Source: Chitinophaga eiseniae
GTDB taxonomy: Bacteria > Bacteroidota > Bacteroidia > Chitinophagales > Chitinophagaceae
DNA: 64,000 bases
Direction: 5' to 3'
NCBI RefSeq assembly: GCF_900167135.1
Contig: NZ_FUWZ01000002.1
Location: 2,104,260-2,168,259 of the forward strand
Shown: positions 31,726 to 41,155 of the stretch, in pieces
Layout of the letters: every line of letters begins with the position of its first letter
Numbering within the stretch: position 1 is the first letter of the stretch
Notes under the pieces: generated by a model
What the model was told of the DNA's origin: nothing
The model's input: the letters and a program-made list of their open reading frames with translations, nothing else
Databases searched by the model: none
Made by a program: the position numbers and the translations under genes

Positions 31726-32463
31726 ATGACAAACTTCGCGATACCCTTATTGCCCAGCACTTCCATCAATGATACCGTAAACTTCTACATGGCCATTGGC
31801 GCTGTTATCACCTACCAGCAAAAAGCTCCCAACAATTACGTCGGACTAAAAATCAAAGACATAGAACTTCATTTCTTTGGATTAAAACAGTTGAAGCCGG
31901 CAACCAACTTCAGCACCTGTTTCCTGAGAGTAGATGAGATAGATACGTTTTACAATCATTGCAGAGCAGGGTTGAAAGCGCTGTACGGCAAAATTCCGCT
32001 CAAAGGAATACCAAGAATCAACCAGATAAAAGATATGCCCGCTTATGGGGCCAGGCAGTTCGTTTTGGTGGATCCTTCAGGAAACTATATCAGGGTAGGG
32101 CAGCCCATCGCTAAAACAGACAGCCTGCTGTTTGAAGAAAACGGAAAGAAACCGGCCAGCGGCACTGCGCTGGGCAAAGCCTCCGAACTGGCAGACAGAC
32201 TGGCCAACGGAAAAGAAGATTTCGAAGAAGCGCTGCGGGTCATCGACAAAGCATTAAAAAACGATGCCGGCGATGAAGCAGACATCACCTTTAAGTTACT
32301 GGTGCTGAAAATGAGCATCGCTCACAGAACGGAGGACCCGAAAGCAGCGAAACAATTACAGCCAACCGTGATAAAGCAGCTGGCGAAAATACAGGACCAT
32401 CATCTCATTAAAGACGAGATCGCCATTTTTGAAAACATACAGGAAGAACTGGGATTACGTTGA
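31726..32463 (+). CDS. VOC (glyoxalase/bleomycin-resistance) family protein with C-terminal extension
   Basis: 245 residues. The first 125 form a VOC fold: FAIPLLPSTSINDTVNFYMAIG, VGLKIKDIELHFFGL, FLRVDEIDTFYNHC, and the end strand YGARQFVLVDPSGNYIRVGQP. Proteins of this type bind small hydrophobic drugs or act as glyoxalase relatives. The extra 115 residues are helical and TPR-like (SELADRLANGKEDFEEALRVIDKALKN, ITFKLLVLKMSIA), unusual for the family. Next gene is a convergent HxlR regulator, only 0 bp away. Substrate unknown. Confidence 0.8.
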   Translation: MTNFAIPLLPSTSINDTVNFYMAIGAVITYQQKAPNNYVGLKIKDIELHFFGLKQLKPATNFSTCFLRVDEIDTFYNHCRAGLKALYGKIPLKGIPRINQIKDMPAYGARQFVLVDPSGNYIRVGQPIAKTDSLLFEENGKKPASGTALGKASELADRLANGKEDFEEALRVIDKALKNDAGDEADITFKLLVLKMSIAHRTEDPKAAKQLQPTVIKQLAKIQDHHLIKDEIAIFENIQEELGLR

Positions 32464-32853
32464 TCAATCCTTTTCCGGGCTCCTGATGATCTTCTTCCGG
32501 TGCGCTTTTCCCCATTTGATCATCTCCAGGATAATATCTCCGAAGGTGCGGCAATAACCGGTAGCGGTATATTCCACGGTTACCGGAACGGTCGGAGTCA
32601 CCGTTCTTTTAATCAGCTGATTAGCTTCCATCTCCTTCAGCTCCCTGGATAACATCCGCGTGGTGATGCCGGGAATGCTGCGCTCTATTTCCCTGAAACG
32701 GTTGTTGCCATTGCAGATGGAATTGATAATGGGCAGCCGCCATTTTCCGCCGATCACGTAAATAGTATCCTGTAACGCCTGCAGCTCATCCTTCTGGCTG
32801 CGGGGATTGCTCAGCACTTCGGCTATTTCTTTCCCTCTTTTTTTATCTGTCAT
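32464..32853 (-). CDS. HxlR-family transcriptional regulator
   Basis: 129 residues with a winged helix-turn-helix: ALQDTIYVIGGKWRLPIINSI, the recognition segment RFREIERSIPGITTRMLSRELKEMEANQLIKR and the wing VTVEYTATGYCRTF, then a C-terminal dimer helix. HxlR regulators respond to aldehydes, thiols or quinones. It is divergent from the SDR remnant, with symmetric repeats between that are probably its operators. Its stop abuts the VOC gene. Confidence 0.92.
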   Translation of the reverse strand: MTDKKRGKEIAEVLSNPRSQKDELQALQDTIYVIGGKWRLPIINSICNGNNRFREIERSIPGITTRMLSRELKEMEANQLIKRTVTPTVPVTVEYTATGYCRTFGDIILEMIKWGKAHRKKIIRSPEKD

Positions 32854-32935
32854 ACTGGTATACTCTGTTATACTGGTTACAAAGTTATACCAATTCCCTC
32901 ATACCTTTGCCATGAATTATTAAATCATACCAATC
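32852..32935 (+). promoter_or_regulatory. Probable HxlR operators and promoter of the SDR gene
   Basis: Four related half-sites: TACTGGTATAC (32853-32863), TACTGGTTAC (32871-32880), then inverted ATACCAATT (32887-32895) and ATACCAAT (32927-32934). They bracket a perfect -7 box TACCTTTG at 32902-32909. The TACTGG/ATACCA symmetry suits a dimeric winged-helix regulator. Confidence 0.6.
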
Positions 32936-33302
32936 ATGGAAACACTGAAAGGAAAAACAGCCGTTGTGACCGGCGGTAACAGCGGCATCGGTTATGCTAC
33001 GGCAAAGGAATTAAAACAACAGGGCGCGACAGTCATCATCACCGGACGACGTAAAGAAGCTGTAGACGCCGCCGCGGCGGAACTGGGCGTTACCGGGCTC
33101 GTAGCTGACCAGGGTAACCTCGCAGCCATCGAAAACCTCGCAGACACGGTCAGTACAACATTCGGAAAGGTGGATATCCTGTTCATCAATGCCGGCGTAC
33201 TGGGCGGAGCGGCTATCGAGCAGGCCACGGAAGCGGTATTCGATCAGGTGATGGATATATCACCGGCGCAGAATTGGTGATGGACGGCGGCATGAGCCTG
33301 TA
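32936..33302 (+). pseudogene. Short-chain dehydrogenase/reductase with internal deletion
   Basis: The first 105 codons are a normal SDR N-terminus: GKTAVVTGGNSGIGYATA nucleotide loop, ITGRR, the LFINAGVLGG strand and VFDQVMD. At about 33255 the frame jumps to the conserved C-terminal strand YITGAELVMDGGMSL, stopping at 33300-33302 in another frame. Roughly 110 residues with the catalytic Ser and YxxxK are gone, so it cannot be active. A GTGATGGA word stands at both ends of the join region, suggesting slippage or deletion. Its HxlR regulator and promoter look intact. Confidence 0.82.
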
Positions 33303-33459
33303 ACTGCCGCTGGCCCCACTTTTCATGCCCATGCCAGGGGCCGGCCGGGCTATGCAGAGGGTGGTACGGACTGCATCAACACTAAGCGGGACCGATTTTT
33401 GAAATAGGAAGATAAACATTTAGTACTTTTATCTTGCAGCCACTTTTTTCCTGAACACC

Positions 33460-36400
33460 ATGATCGAACAGATTATCTGGTCAATCGCTCCATTACGGTA
33501 TGGCACAACGAGGTATCTCTGCACCCTGTTGTGCTGCCTTTTTGTAATGTTTACTGCCAGTGCACAGCAGGAAAACATTTCTTATCATTTCCGGCACCTT
33601 GATATCAGCAACGGCCTCGCCAGCAACCATGTATCTGCCATCCTGCAGGACCGTAAAGGATTTATCTGGATCGCCAGCACCGCCCTGCAACGGTACGACG
33701 GTACCAATCTCGTTACCATGGCTAATTTCGACCGGGTGCCGGGCTCCATCTACTACGACGATATCTGCCTCTGTGAAGATAACCGTGGCCGCATCTGGAT
33801 GGGTACCCCGGACAATATCCGTGTATACGATCCGGTAACGATGCTCATCAAAACCCTCAAAGTGGCCGACAGGACGGAGCTGCCGGAGGGACTGCAATGC
33901 AGCAATATCATACAGGACCACAGCGGCGTCATATGGGCCACCACCCGCGATGGCCTCATGCAGTTCGACGAAACTTCCTTCAGTTTCCATAAAGCCTCCA
34001 TGGTGCCCGAAACCGACCGCCTGCAAATGCAGGACGGCATTATGGAAGACGAAGCCGGAAACCTCTGGCTCAGCGGAGAAGAACACCTGTATATCCTTGA
34101 CCGTAACCGTAAACAGTTGTTCTCGCCCGGTAATAATCCCGGCCACCTGCCGGTACTGGATATCCGCAACAGCTTTAAAAAGATTTATACCGATAAACGC
34201 CACCGCATATGGCTGGCAGGGAGAGAAGGTATCCTCTACGAATACACGCCCACCGCGAATACGCTACGGGAGCACCGCTTCAATACCCCGGAAGCTGATC
34301 ATATCTTTGACGTAATGACCGACGGTAACCAGCAACTCTGGGTGGCTACGGAAAAAGGCGGCATCTTCCGGTTGAACGATTCCCTGCAACGGTTCGATTT
34401 CAATATCAGGAGCAACAACGCGGATGAAAGAGGGTTTCATTATGACTACGAAGCCAATTGTATGCTGAGCGACCGGGAAGGGTACTTATGGATCGGTACA
34501 GACAGAGGAGTGAACATCCTCAATATTCATGATACTTCATTCCGTATGCTGGACCATCGTACTGTTTTTGAAAAAACAACAGAACGATTGCCTGCCGGAG
34601 AGGTGACCGGTATTTTTCAGGCGAGTAACGGCGACGTATACGTAGGATACTGGGGAAAAGGGTTCAGCCGATTGTCAGCCCGTCTGCAATTGCTCGGCAA
34701 TTATTTTCACGGTGCAGATACGACCACAGCTATTCCTGAAGAAAGAGGGTTGGTTTGGAGTTTCGCAGAGCTGACAAATGGTACTATTCTCGTAGGACAG
34801 GAGAACGGCAACCTGTCGCTCTTTAATCCCGTTACCGGACGGTTTGTCCGTCATTTCAACTCCCCGGTATTCCATGAACAAACGTTGTTACGGATATTCG
34901 CGCAGCGAGATACGGCTGTATGGATCGGACTTTACAAACGTGGTTTGGCCGGTTGGAATCCACAGACCAACCAGTTTACCTATTATCATGAAATCACAGA
35001 TTCGTTAAAACGGCCTTTGTCGGTGTTACAGATCGTGACAGAGCGGGATTCGCTGCTATGGCTGGCTTCCAGCGGCGGTGGATTGATCCTTTTTGATCCC
35101 CACAGGCGTCAGATCGTTACCCGGCAGAACTTTGAATGGCTTCAGCACAGCTATAACAATGTTACCTCCCTGGTGAGATATAATGACAGCACGCTGCTGG
35201 CCGGGACCGATCACGGGCTCTGGATGTACAACACCCGGCAGGGCACTTACGTACCCGTGAGGATTGACGGACAGCTCTTTGACGAATGGGTGCTGAATAT
35301 CCGGGAAGATGCGCACGAGAAATTCTGGTTCATCACGCCCTATGGCTTTTACCGCTACACCATCCCCGATGGAAAGTTGGAGACATTTACCCAGAACGAC
35401 GATATTATCGCTAACTATCGTAAGGTACGGCGCCGTATTACGTGGCTGAAAGATGGTCGTTTGCTGATCGGCGCATCTGACTATTTTGTCGTATTTGAAC
35501 CGGATAAACTACGGGTGGCGCCACCTCCGCCCGATGTGACCATCGTCAATATGAAAGCGTTGGACAGCATTGTATTGATAGAAGAAGCACTGCTGGGTAA
35601 TAAACCTGTTGAGCTGAAGCGCCACCAAAATATCATCAGCATAGAATTCAAAAGCCTGTCCTATCACCAGGAAAAGATCCGTTACTTCTATCAGCTGGAG
35701 GGGCTGGATGAAGACTGGGTGAGTGCGGACAACATGTTGGTGGCCAAGTATACCAACCTGGCGCCTGGGAATTATACTTTCAGGGTAAGGGCGGTCAACT
35801 CGGCCGGCACCGCCTCTCTGCATACCAGTGTGCTGAAAATATTTATCCGGCCGGCGTTCTGGCAAACGCCCTGGTTCCGTATTCTCTGCGTATTGCTGGC
35901 ACTGGGACTGATATATCTTTACATCAGGCTGCGCATCTCCTCGGTGAAGAAGGAAGCGCGCGAGCGAGCCGCTATCCAGCAGCAGATGGCCCAGCTGGAA
36001 ATGAAGGCGCTGCGGGCACAAATGAACCCGCATTTTATTTTCAATGCGCTGAATTCTATCCAGACATTTATGATGAAGAGTGAAACGGAGCAGGCGCTCG
36101 CTTACCTGGCGCGGTTTGCACGGCTTATCCGTAATGTGCTCGACAACTCCCAACTGAATAATATTCCTGTTTCCAAAGAGGTGAATATGCTTACCAATTA
36201 CCTGGAGCTGGAAAAGCTGCGTTTCGCAGACGCCTTTGAATATGAGTTCATCGTAGACCCTGAGCTGGAGCCGGATTTCGTGGAGATACCCACCATGATC
36301 CTGCAGCCATTTGTGGAGAATGCCATCTGGCATGGCATCCTGCATATCCCCGATAAGGGAAAAATCAGGATCATGTTTGCCCGTATAGGCGACAGGGTAT

Positions 36401-36627
36401 TATGCACCATCGAAGATAACGGTATCGGCAGGTCCAGGTCGGCAGCGCTCCGGAGAGGAGACAGCCAGCATTACTCCCGCGGACTGCAGATCACCCGCGA
36501 CAGGCTACAGCTCTATAACAGCCGTTTTAATATGGACGCCAGCTTTGATATCGAAGATTTGAATGACGGCGCCGGAAACGCCACGGGGACGAGGGTTAAC
36601 ATCTGGTTTCCCTATGTACATGAATAA
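33460..36627 (+). CDS. LytS-type histidine kinase with two-component regulator propeller
   Basis: 1055 residues. Signal peptide (about 1-35), a large periplasmic region of about 13-14 beta-propeller repeats (signature FIWIAS, IWMGT, LWLSG, LWIGTDRG) up to about 690, a Y_Y_Y domain (about 720-800, LAPGNYTFRVRAVNSAG), one membrane helix (about 805-830), a coiled coil and a His_kinase (PF06580) domain with H858 (NPHFIFNALNS) and HATPase_c (PFVENAIWHG, DNGIGRSRS). This family senses polysaccharide-type ligands. No LytTR regulator is adjacent, so it is an orphan. Weak promoter at 33398-33431. Confidence 0.9.
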   Translation: MIEQIIWSIAPLRYGTTRYLCTLLCCLFVMFTASAQQENISYHFRHLDISNGLASNHVSAILQDRKGFIWIASTALQRYDGTNLVTMANFDRVPGSIYYDDICLCEDNRGRIWMGTPDNIRVYDPVTMLIKTLKVADRTELPEGLQCSNIIQDHSGVIWATTRDGLMQFDETSFSFHKASMVPETDRLQMQDGIMEDEAGNLWLSGEEHLYILDRNRKQLFSPGNNPGHLPVLDIRNSFKKIYTDKRHRIWLAGREGILYEYTPTANTLREHRFNTPEADHIFDVMTDGNQQLWVATEKGGIFRLNDSLQRFDFNIRSNNADERGFHYDYEANCMLSDREGYLWIGTDRGVNILNIHDTSFRMLDHRTVFEKTTERLPAGEVTGIFQASNGDVYVGYWGKGFSRLSARLQLLGNYFHGADTTTAIPEERGLVWSFAELTNGTILVGQENGNLSLFNPVTGRFVRHFNSPVFHEQTLLRIFAQRDTAVWIGLYKRGLAGWNPQTNQFTYYHEITDSLKRPLSVLQIVTERDSLLWLASSGGGLILFDPHRRQIVTRQNFEWLQHSYNNVTSLVRYNDSTLLAGTDHGLWMYNTRQGTYVPVRIDGQLFDEWVLNIREDAHEKFWFITPYGFYRYTIPDGKLETFTQNDDIIANYRKVRRRITWLKDGRLLIGASDYFVVFEPDKLRVAPPPPDVTIVNMKALDSIVLIEEALLGNKPVELKRHQNIISIEFKSLSYHQEKIRYFYQLEGLDEDWVSADNMLVAKYTNLAPGNYTFRVRAVNSAGTASLHTSVLKIFIRPAFWQTPWFRILCVLLALGLIYLYIRLRISSVKKEARERAAIQQQMAQLEMKALRAQMNPHFIFNALNSIQTFMMKSETEQALAYLARFARLIRNVLDNSQLNNIPVSKEVNMLTNYLELEKLRFADAFEYEFIVDPELEPDFVEIPTMILQPFVENAIWHGILHIPDKGKIRIMFARIGDRVLCTIEDNGIGRSRSAALRRGDSQHYSRGLQITRDRLQLYNSRFNMDASFDIEDLNDGAGNATGTRVNIWFPYVHE

Positions 36628-36666
36628 CGGACCACAGGGCGGCTGTAATCCGTTATTCATGCGTGT

Positions 36667-38073
36667 TTATCTCAAACCAATTTCATAATGTCTTTCCGGG
36701 ATTTCTATATCGAGAAATCCTTTTTTGAACAACCATTTTTTGAAGATCGTTTGTACGTCGTATTCGCCGTGCACGAGGAATAATTTCTTTATATCTCCCG
36801 GATGCTGGCAGGCCAGCCACTGGCTGAGATCTTCGTAGTCGCCATGTGCGCTCATGGAGCGGATAACGCCTACTTCCGCTTTTACGGCGTAGCGGGTACC
36901 ATAGATAGATACTTCTTTGGCGCCTCGCATGAGCCGTCCGCCCAGCGACTGTGGTTCGCAATAGCCTACAATGAGGATGGTGTTGCGCTCTTCGTCGATG
37001 TTGTTGGCGATATGATGTTTCACGCGGCCGGCTTCCGCCATACCGGAGGCAGAGATGATCACGCATGGCTCCCTGCGGAAGTTAAGGCCTTTGGATTCAT
37101 CTACAGATTTTACATAGTGGAGTCCCGGAAAATCGAACGGGTCGTTGTCCCGTTTCAGCAGGTCAGAGACTTCCCTGTTAAATACTTCCGGATGCGCTTT
37201 GGTAACGGCTGTAGCCTCAGTAGACAGCGGGCTGTCCACGAAGATGTCCACGCGGGGGAGGGTACCGTTGATCTGTGCTTTGTTCAGGGCATACAGTAGT
37301 TCCTGTGTACGGCCTACGCTGAATGCCGGGATGATCAGCTTTCCTCTTTTTTCCACGCAGGTTTCTTTGATATACCGCAGTAGTTCTGCATCGGCGGGAG
37401 CTGCGTCGGCATGCAGGGTGCTGCCGTAGGTAGACTCGATCAGGATGTAGTCTGCCTGCGGGAAGGTAGCGGGTGATTTGAGGATGGCGTCATTATAGCG
37501 GCCGATATCGCCGCTGAAAGAGATCTGTTCTGTTTTGCCGTTTTCCGTGATGCGCAGGTGTACAGAGGCGGCGCCTACGATATGACCGGCGTCGGTAAAC
37601 ATCAGCTGTATATCCGAATCAATGTCGATCCAGGTGTTGTACTTACCGACTGGTTTCAGTGACCGGATCGCGCTTTTGGCGTCTTCTACGGTGTACAGCG
37701 GCAGCACATATGGTTTGCCTTCGTTCGCTCTTTTTTTGTTGGTGAACTTCACATCATCTTCCTGTATTTCTGCGGAGTCGAGCAGCAGGATCTCGGTGAG
37801 GTCGCGGGTACCGGGCGTGCAATAGATATCGCCGTTGTAGCCCATTTTCACCAGGCGGGGAATCAGGCCGGAGTGGTCGATGTGGGCGTGGGAGAGGATC
37901 ATATACGTGACTTCAGCCGGGTCAAAACCAAAGTCTCTGTTCAGCTCATCTGTTTCTGCGCCCATGCCCTGAAACATGCCGCAGTCCAGCAGGATCTTTT
38001 TTCCGTTCTTCAGTGTGATCAGGTGCTTGGAGCCGGTAACGGTACGGGCCGCACCATGGAATGCTATTTTCAT
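36667..38073 (-). CDS. Metallo-beta-lactamase/beta-CASP RNase-like hydrolase
   Basis: 468 residues. The MBL zinc motif HAHIDH is H62-H67 with following D/H ligands (DAGHIVGAAS), and the beta-CASP and RMMBL regions follow (STYGSTLH, PAFSVGRTQELLYAL, ISASGMAEAGRVKHH, SAHGDYEDL and a final VHGE). Proteins of this layout (CPSF73/YsiI/TTHA0252 type) are RNA exo- or endonucleases. The length is normal for the standalone bacterial class. It is followed on the minus strand by the LytS gene's convergent end, with no terminator seen. Confidence 0.9.
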   Translation of the reverse strand: MKIAFHGAARTVTGSKHLITLKNGKKILLDCGMFQGMGAETDELNRDFGFDPAEVTYMILSHAHIDHSGLIPRLVKMGYNGDIYCTPGTRDLTEILLLDSAEIQEDDVKFTNKKRANEGKPYVLPLYTVEDAKSAIRSLKPVGKYNTWIDIDSDIQLMFTDAGHIVGAASVHLRITENGKTEQISFSGDIGRYNDAILKSPATFPQADYILIESTYGSTLHADAAPADAELLRYIKETCVEKRGKLIIPAFSVGRTQELLYALNKAQINGTLPRVDIFVDSPLSTEATAVTKAHPEVFNREVSDLLKRDNDPFDFPGLHYVKSVDESKGLNFRREPCVIISASGMAEAGRVKHHIANNIDEERNTILIVGYCEPQSLGGRLMRGAKEVSIYGTRYAVKAEVGVIRSMSAHGDYEDLSQWLACQHPGDIKKLFLVHGEYDVQTIFKKWLFKKGFLDIEIPERHYEIGLR

Positions 38074-38102
38074 TATCCTTGATTTAGGGTGATGACCACC
38101 AT

Positions 38103-38612
38103 TTATGATTTTCCTTTAAAAGACCAGGTGACCGCGAACGAGGCAATTAGCGTGCCTTGTTTGTCCCTGCCTTCGCTGCGCATGGTAACGGTGACTGCCT
38201 CGTCCTGGTTCATGGCTTTGCTTATGGCTGCCTTCATGGCGGGGAGATCGTTACAGGTGAAGTAAGTGAGGCCCGTGGCTTTTTTCACGAAGGTGGATTC
38301 CAGTCCGGTAACAAGCATGGATATACGTTTGGGTGCGCTCTGAACATACATCATGGCGGGCAGGCCGGTGCTCATTTCCGCAGCCATAGCCAGACAGGCG
38401 AAGTAGGTGGAACGGAACGGGTTTTGTGACAGCCACCGGTAGGGTACAGAGGTGGTGCAGGCATCTTCTCCGATGGCCCGTACCCGTACGCCGGCCAGCC
38501 AGGCTGCCGGAAGCTTCCAGAAGAGGTAAGCCCTGAATTTAAACGGATGCTGCGCAAACTTTATAAAAGTATGCACAGCATCCGTATTAAAAGTAGTTAT
38601 GCCGTTGTTCAT
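38103..38612 (-). CDS. DUF4442 hot-dog-fold thioesterase-like protein
   Basis: 169 residues: helix (KFRAYLFWKLPAAWLAGVRV), strands with SVPYRWLSQNPFRSTYFACLAMAAEMSTG, and the C-terminal AVTVTMRSEGRDKQGTLIASFAVTWSFK. This matches the DUF4442 branch of hot-dog thioesterases. Substrate unknown. It ends 29 bp before the MBL hydrolase gene start and begins 7 bp after the thioredoxin gene, so the group 39147-36667 is probably one operon. Confidence 0.8.
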   Translation of the reverse strand: MNNGITTFNTDAVHTFIKFAQHPFKFRAYLFWKLPAAWLAGVRVRAIGEDACTTSVPYRWLSQNPFRSTYFACLAMAAEMSTGLPAMMYVQSAPKRISMLVTGLESTFVKKATGLTYFTCNDLPAMKAAISKAMNQDEAVTVTMRSEGRDKQGTLIASFAVTWSFKGKS

Positions 38613-38619
38613 GGCAGTA

Positions 38620-39147
38620 TTATTCGTTGACGTAATTGGAAGGCTGCAAAGCAGCTGGCGACCATTGTCTGAAGAACTCCGTCAGTTTCTTTTTGTCGTA
38701 GGAGTCAGCCGATTCCAGCAGTCCCGTATTCTGCGTATGCAGCCGGTTGCCTTTGCCGTCCAGTATTACCAGTACCGGGAAACCGAAACGCTGTGGAAAT
38801 CCCAGTTCTTTCAGGATGGGCAGGTTTTTGTTTTCTTTGCTGTAGTTAAGGTGATATACCACGTAGTCTTTGTTCATGGCGGCTTTCAGCTCGGCGTCGT
38901 CTTCCACGAATTTATACAGCCGTTTGCACCAGATGCACCAGTTGCCACCTATCTGTACCAGCACATGTTTATTCTCCCGGGCAGCCTTTTTAACGGCGGC
39001 GGCTATATCCGCCTTTGCATCGGCGGCCGGGTTGTAAATGTGTTCCAGGTCATGTGTCTGCGCCTGTACGTCCATCGCCGGTAAGGCGAAGAACAGTCCA
39101 AGAAGTAATGCCCATACTATCTTCTTCATAATACTCAATTTATTCAT
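38620..39147 (-). CDS. Exported thioredoxin-like protein
   Basis: 175 residues; an alternative ATG is at codon 7 (39129). Signal peptide (about 7-30, cleavage at VQA-Q). The thioredoxin-like fold carries a C71-I-W-C74 active site (GGNWCIWC) and FPVLVILDGKGN with the cis-Pro. CxxC spacing suggests a periplasmic disulphide or redox role. It lies 10 bp after the ppk1 stop on the same strand. Regulation and partner unknown. Confidence 0.85.
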   Translation of the reverse strand: MNKLSIMKKIVWALLLGLFFALPAMDVQAQTHDLEHIYNPAADAKADIAAAVKKAARENKHVLVQIGGNWCIWCKRLYKFVEDDAELKAAMNKDYVVYHLNYSKENKNLPILKELGFPQRFGFPVLVILDGKGNRLHTQNTGLLESADSYDKKKLTEFFRQWSPAALQPSNYVNE

Positions 39148-39157
39148 CGTATCTAAT

Positions 39158-41149
39158 TTACACTATATTTTGCACATAAGCCTGTATGGCTTGCTGCGCC
39201 TGGTGGCCGTCGGCCAGTTGAAGCGACACGATGTCTTTCAGCTGCTGCCGGAGGGTGGTGTTATATACGGGCACGCATACTTCAATACGGCGGTGCAGGT
39301 TCCGGTTCATCCAGTCGGCCGAGCCCATATATATTTCTTCCTGCCCGTTGTTATGGAAAATAAACACCCGCGCGTGTTCCAGGTACCGGTCCACGATACG
39401 CACCACACGGATACCTTCGCTTTCCGGGATACCGGTCTGCAGGCAGTTGATGCTGCGCACCACCAGGTCCACCGTTACACCGGCCTGACTGGCCTCGTAC
39501 AGTTTCGCGATCATCGCTTTCTCCTGGAGATTATTGATTTTGATGGTGATCCTGGCCGGCAGTCCTTTTTGCACGTTGGCGATCTCCCGGTCTATCATGT
39601 CCGTAAAGCGGGTAAGCATATTGAACTGGGCTACCAGCAGGTGTTCAAACTGCAGGAAGTGGTAAGCCATAGGCTGCTCCCGGCTTTGCAGGTAGAGGAA
39701 CAGCAGTTCCATTTCCCGGGTGATGCCGGCATGGGAAGTGAACAATACGTGGTCTGTATAAAACCGGGCGGTGCTTTCGTTGAAGTTACCGGTGGCGATC
39801 AGGCCGGAATAGTCCCAGCGGTAGCCGCGCCGGCGCTTTACCAGCGCTGTTTTGGCATGTACTTTCATGCCTGGGATGCTGTAGATCAGTTTTACGCCGG
39901 CTTCTTTCATTCTCTTGGACCAGCGGATATTATTGGCTTCGTCGAAGCGTGCCTTGAGTTCCACGAACACCGTTACCGTCTTGCCGTTTTGTGCGGCGCT
40001 GATCAAAGCCTGCGCTATCTGTGAGCCGGAAGCAATGCGGTAGAGCGTTACGTATATCTCTTCCACGTCAGGGTCTACGGCTGCCTCGCTGAAGAAGCGC
40101 AATACGGGATCGTATTGCGCATACGGGAGATGCAGCAGCAGGTCGCGGCGTTGTATCAGGTCCAGCAGGTAGTCGGCGGCGGCAGCTTCGGGCTGCGCTA
40201 CCGGGTGGGCTTTGGGATACAAGGCATGGGGGAGGCCTGCCGGCATGGGCAGGTCTGCCAGGTCTTTCAGGTTGTGATAACGGCCACCGGGCACCATTTC
40301 ATTGTCGGCCACCTCAAACTGGCTTGCCAGGAAGTTGCGGAGCGACAACGGCATGGAGGCATCATACAGGAAGCGGGTAGGCACGCCCAGCTCGCGCTTG
40401 CGGATCATGGTTTCCACTTCTTCCAGCACGTCGCCTTTCATTTCATCCATATCTATTTCCGCATTGCGTGTGAGTTTGATGCCATAGCTCTGATGGATGA
40501 TATACCCCCGGAAGAGGTAAGGCAGGTGGGCGCGGATGATATCGTCGAGCAGCGCAATGTGAAACTGTCTATCGGGCGTATCCAGCGTCATGAAACGTTT
40601 TAGCCCGGAAGGAATGTTCACCAGCACGATCTCCTGGCTATCAGGTGTGACCTGCGGGCTGACGGTCACTACGAGGTACAATGCGTTGTTCTCCGGGAAG
40701 AATTTTTTATGCCGTTGACTAAGCCATACAGGCTGCAGCCACGCTTGTACGGTTGACTGGAAATAGGACCTGGTGCGGGCAGCCAGTTCAGGTGCGGGAA
40801 CGGGGCCGTAGAAGAGGGTAATGCCCTTTTCCTTCAGTGCCGGTAGCACCATGCCGGCAAATATCTTCCCGTATTCTTCCTGGTGGCGGTTGATGGTGTC
40901 CATCACTTCCTGTAAGGTCTCGGGCGCAGGTGATTCTTCGCCGGCGGCGTCAGGCTCCCGCTCCAGCACTTTGTTGATCGCCAGGATGGCGGGCATGCGT
41001 ACCCGAAAAAACTCGTCGAGGTTGGAAGAGAAGATGGACAGGAATTTAATGCGTTCGTATAGTGGTACCTGCGGATCGGCGGCCATCTGCAATACCCGGT
41101 AGTTGAAGGACAACCAGCTGAGATCGCGGTTATATAAAGGAATAGCCAT
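39158..41149 (-). CDS. ppk1: Polyphosphate kinase 1
   Basis: 663 residues, domains N, H, C1 and C2 as in Escherichia coli Ppk. Reversibly polymerises ATP gamma-phosphate into polyphosphate. The phosphorylated His is in GMKVHAK (E. coli H435), and the second active-site His region LEHARVF (H592) is kept. The position of E. coli H454 (YAHIGTGNFN) is Leu here (SGLIATGNFN). N-terminal LSWLSFNYRVLQMA and the basic ATP loop are present. It starts 6 bp after the HD-PycTM gene, so the two are co-transcribed. Confidence 0.95.
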   Translation of the reverse strand: MAIPLYNRDLSWLSFNYRVLQMAADPQVPLYERIKFLSIFSSNLDEFFRVRMPAILAINKVLEREPDAAGEESPAPETLQEVMDTINRHQEEYGKIFAGMVLPALKEKGITLFYGPVPAPELAARTRSYFQSTVQAWLQPVWLSQRHKKFFPENNALYLVVTVSPQVTPDSQEIVLVNIPSGLKRFMTLDTPDRQFHIALLDDIIRAHLPYLFRGYIIHQSYGIKLTRNAEIDMDEMKGDVLEEVETMIRKRELGVPTRFLYDASMPLSLRNFLASQFEVADNEMVPGGRYHNLKDLADLPMPAGLPHALYPKAHPVAQPEAAAADYLLDLIQRRDLLLHLPYAQYDPVLRFFSEAAVDPDVEEIYVTLYRIASGSQIAQALISAAQNGKTVTVFVELKARFDEANNIRWSKRMKEAGVKLIYSIPGMKVHAKTALVKRRRGYRWDYSGLIATGNFNESTARFYTDHVLFTSHAGITREMELLFLYLQSREQPMAYHFLQFEHLLVAQFNMLTRFTDMIDREIANVQKGLPARITIKINNLQEKAMIAKLYEASQAGVTVDLVVRSINCLQTGIPESEGIRVVRIVDRYLEHARVFIFHNNGQEEIYMGSADWMNRNLHRRIEVCVPVYNTTLRQQLKDIVSLQLADGHQAQQAIQAYVQNIV

Positions 41150-41155
41150 GAATAC

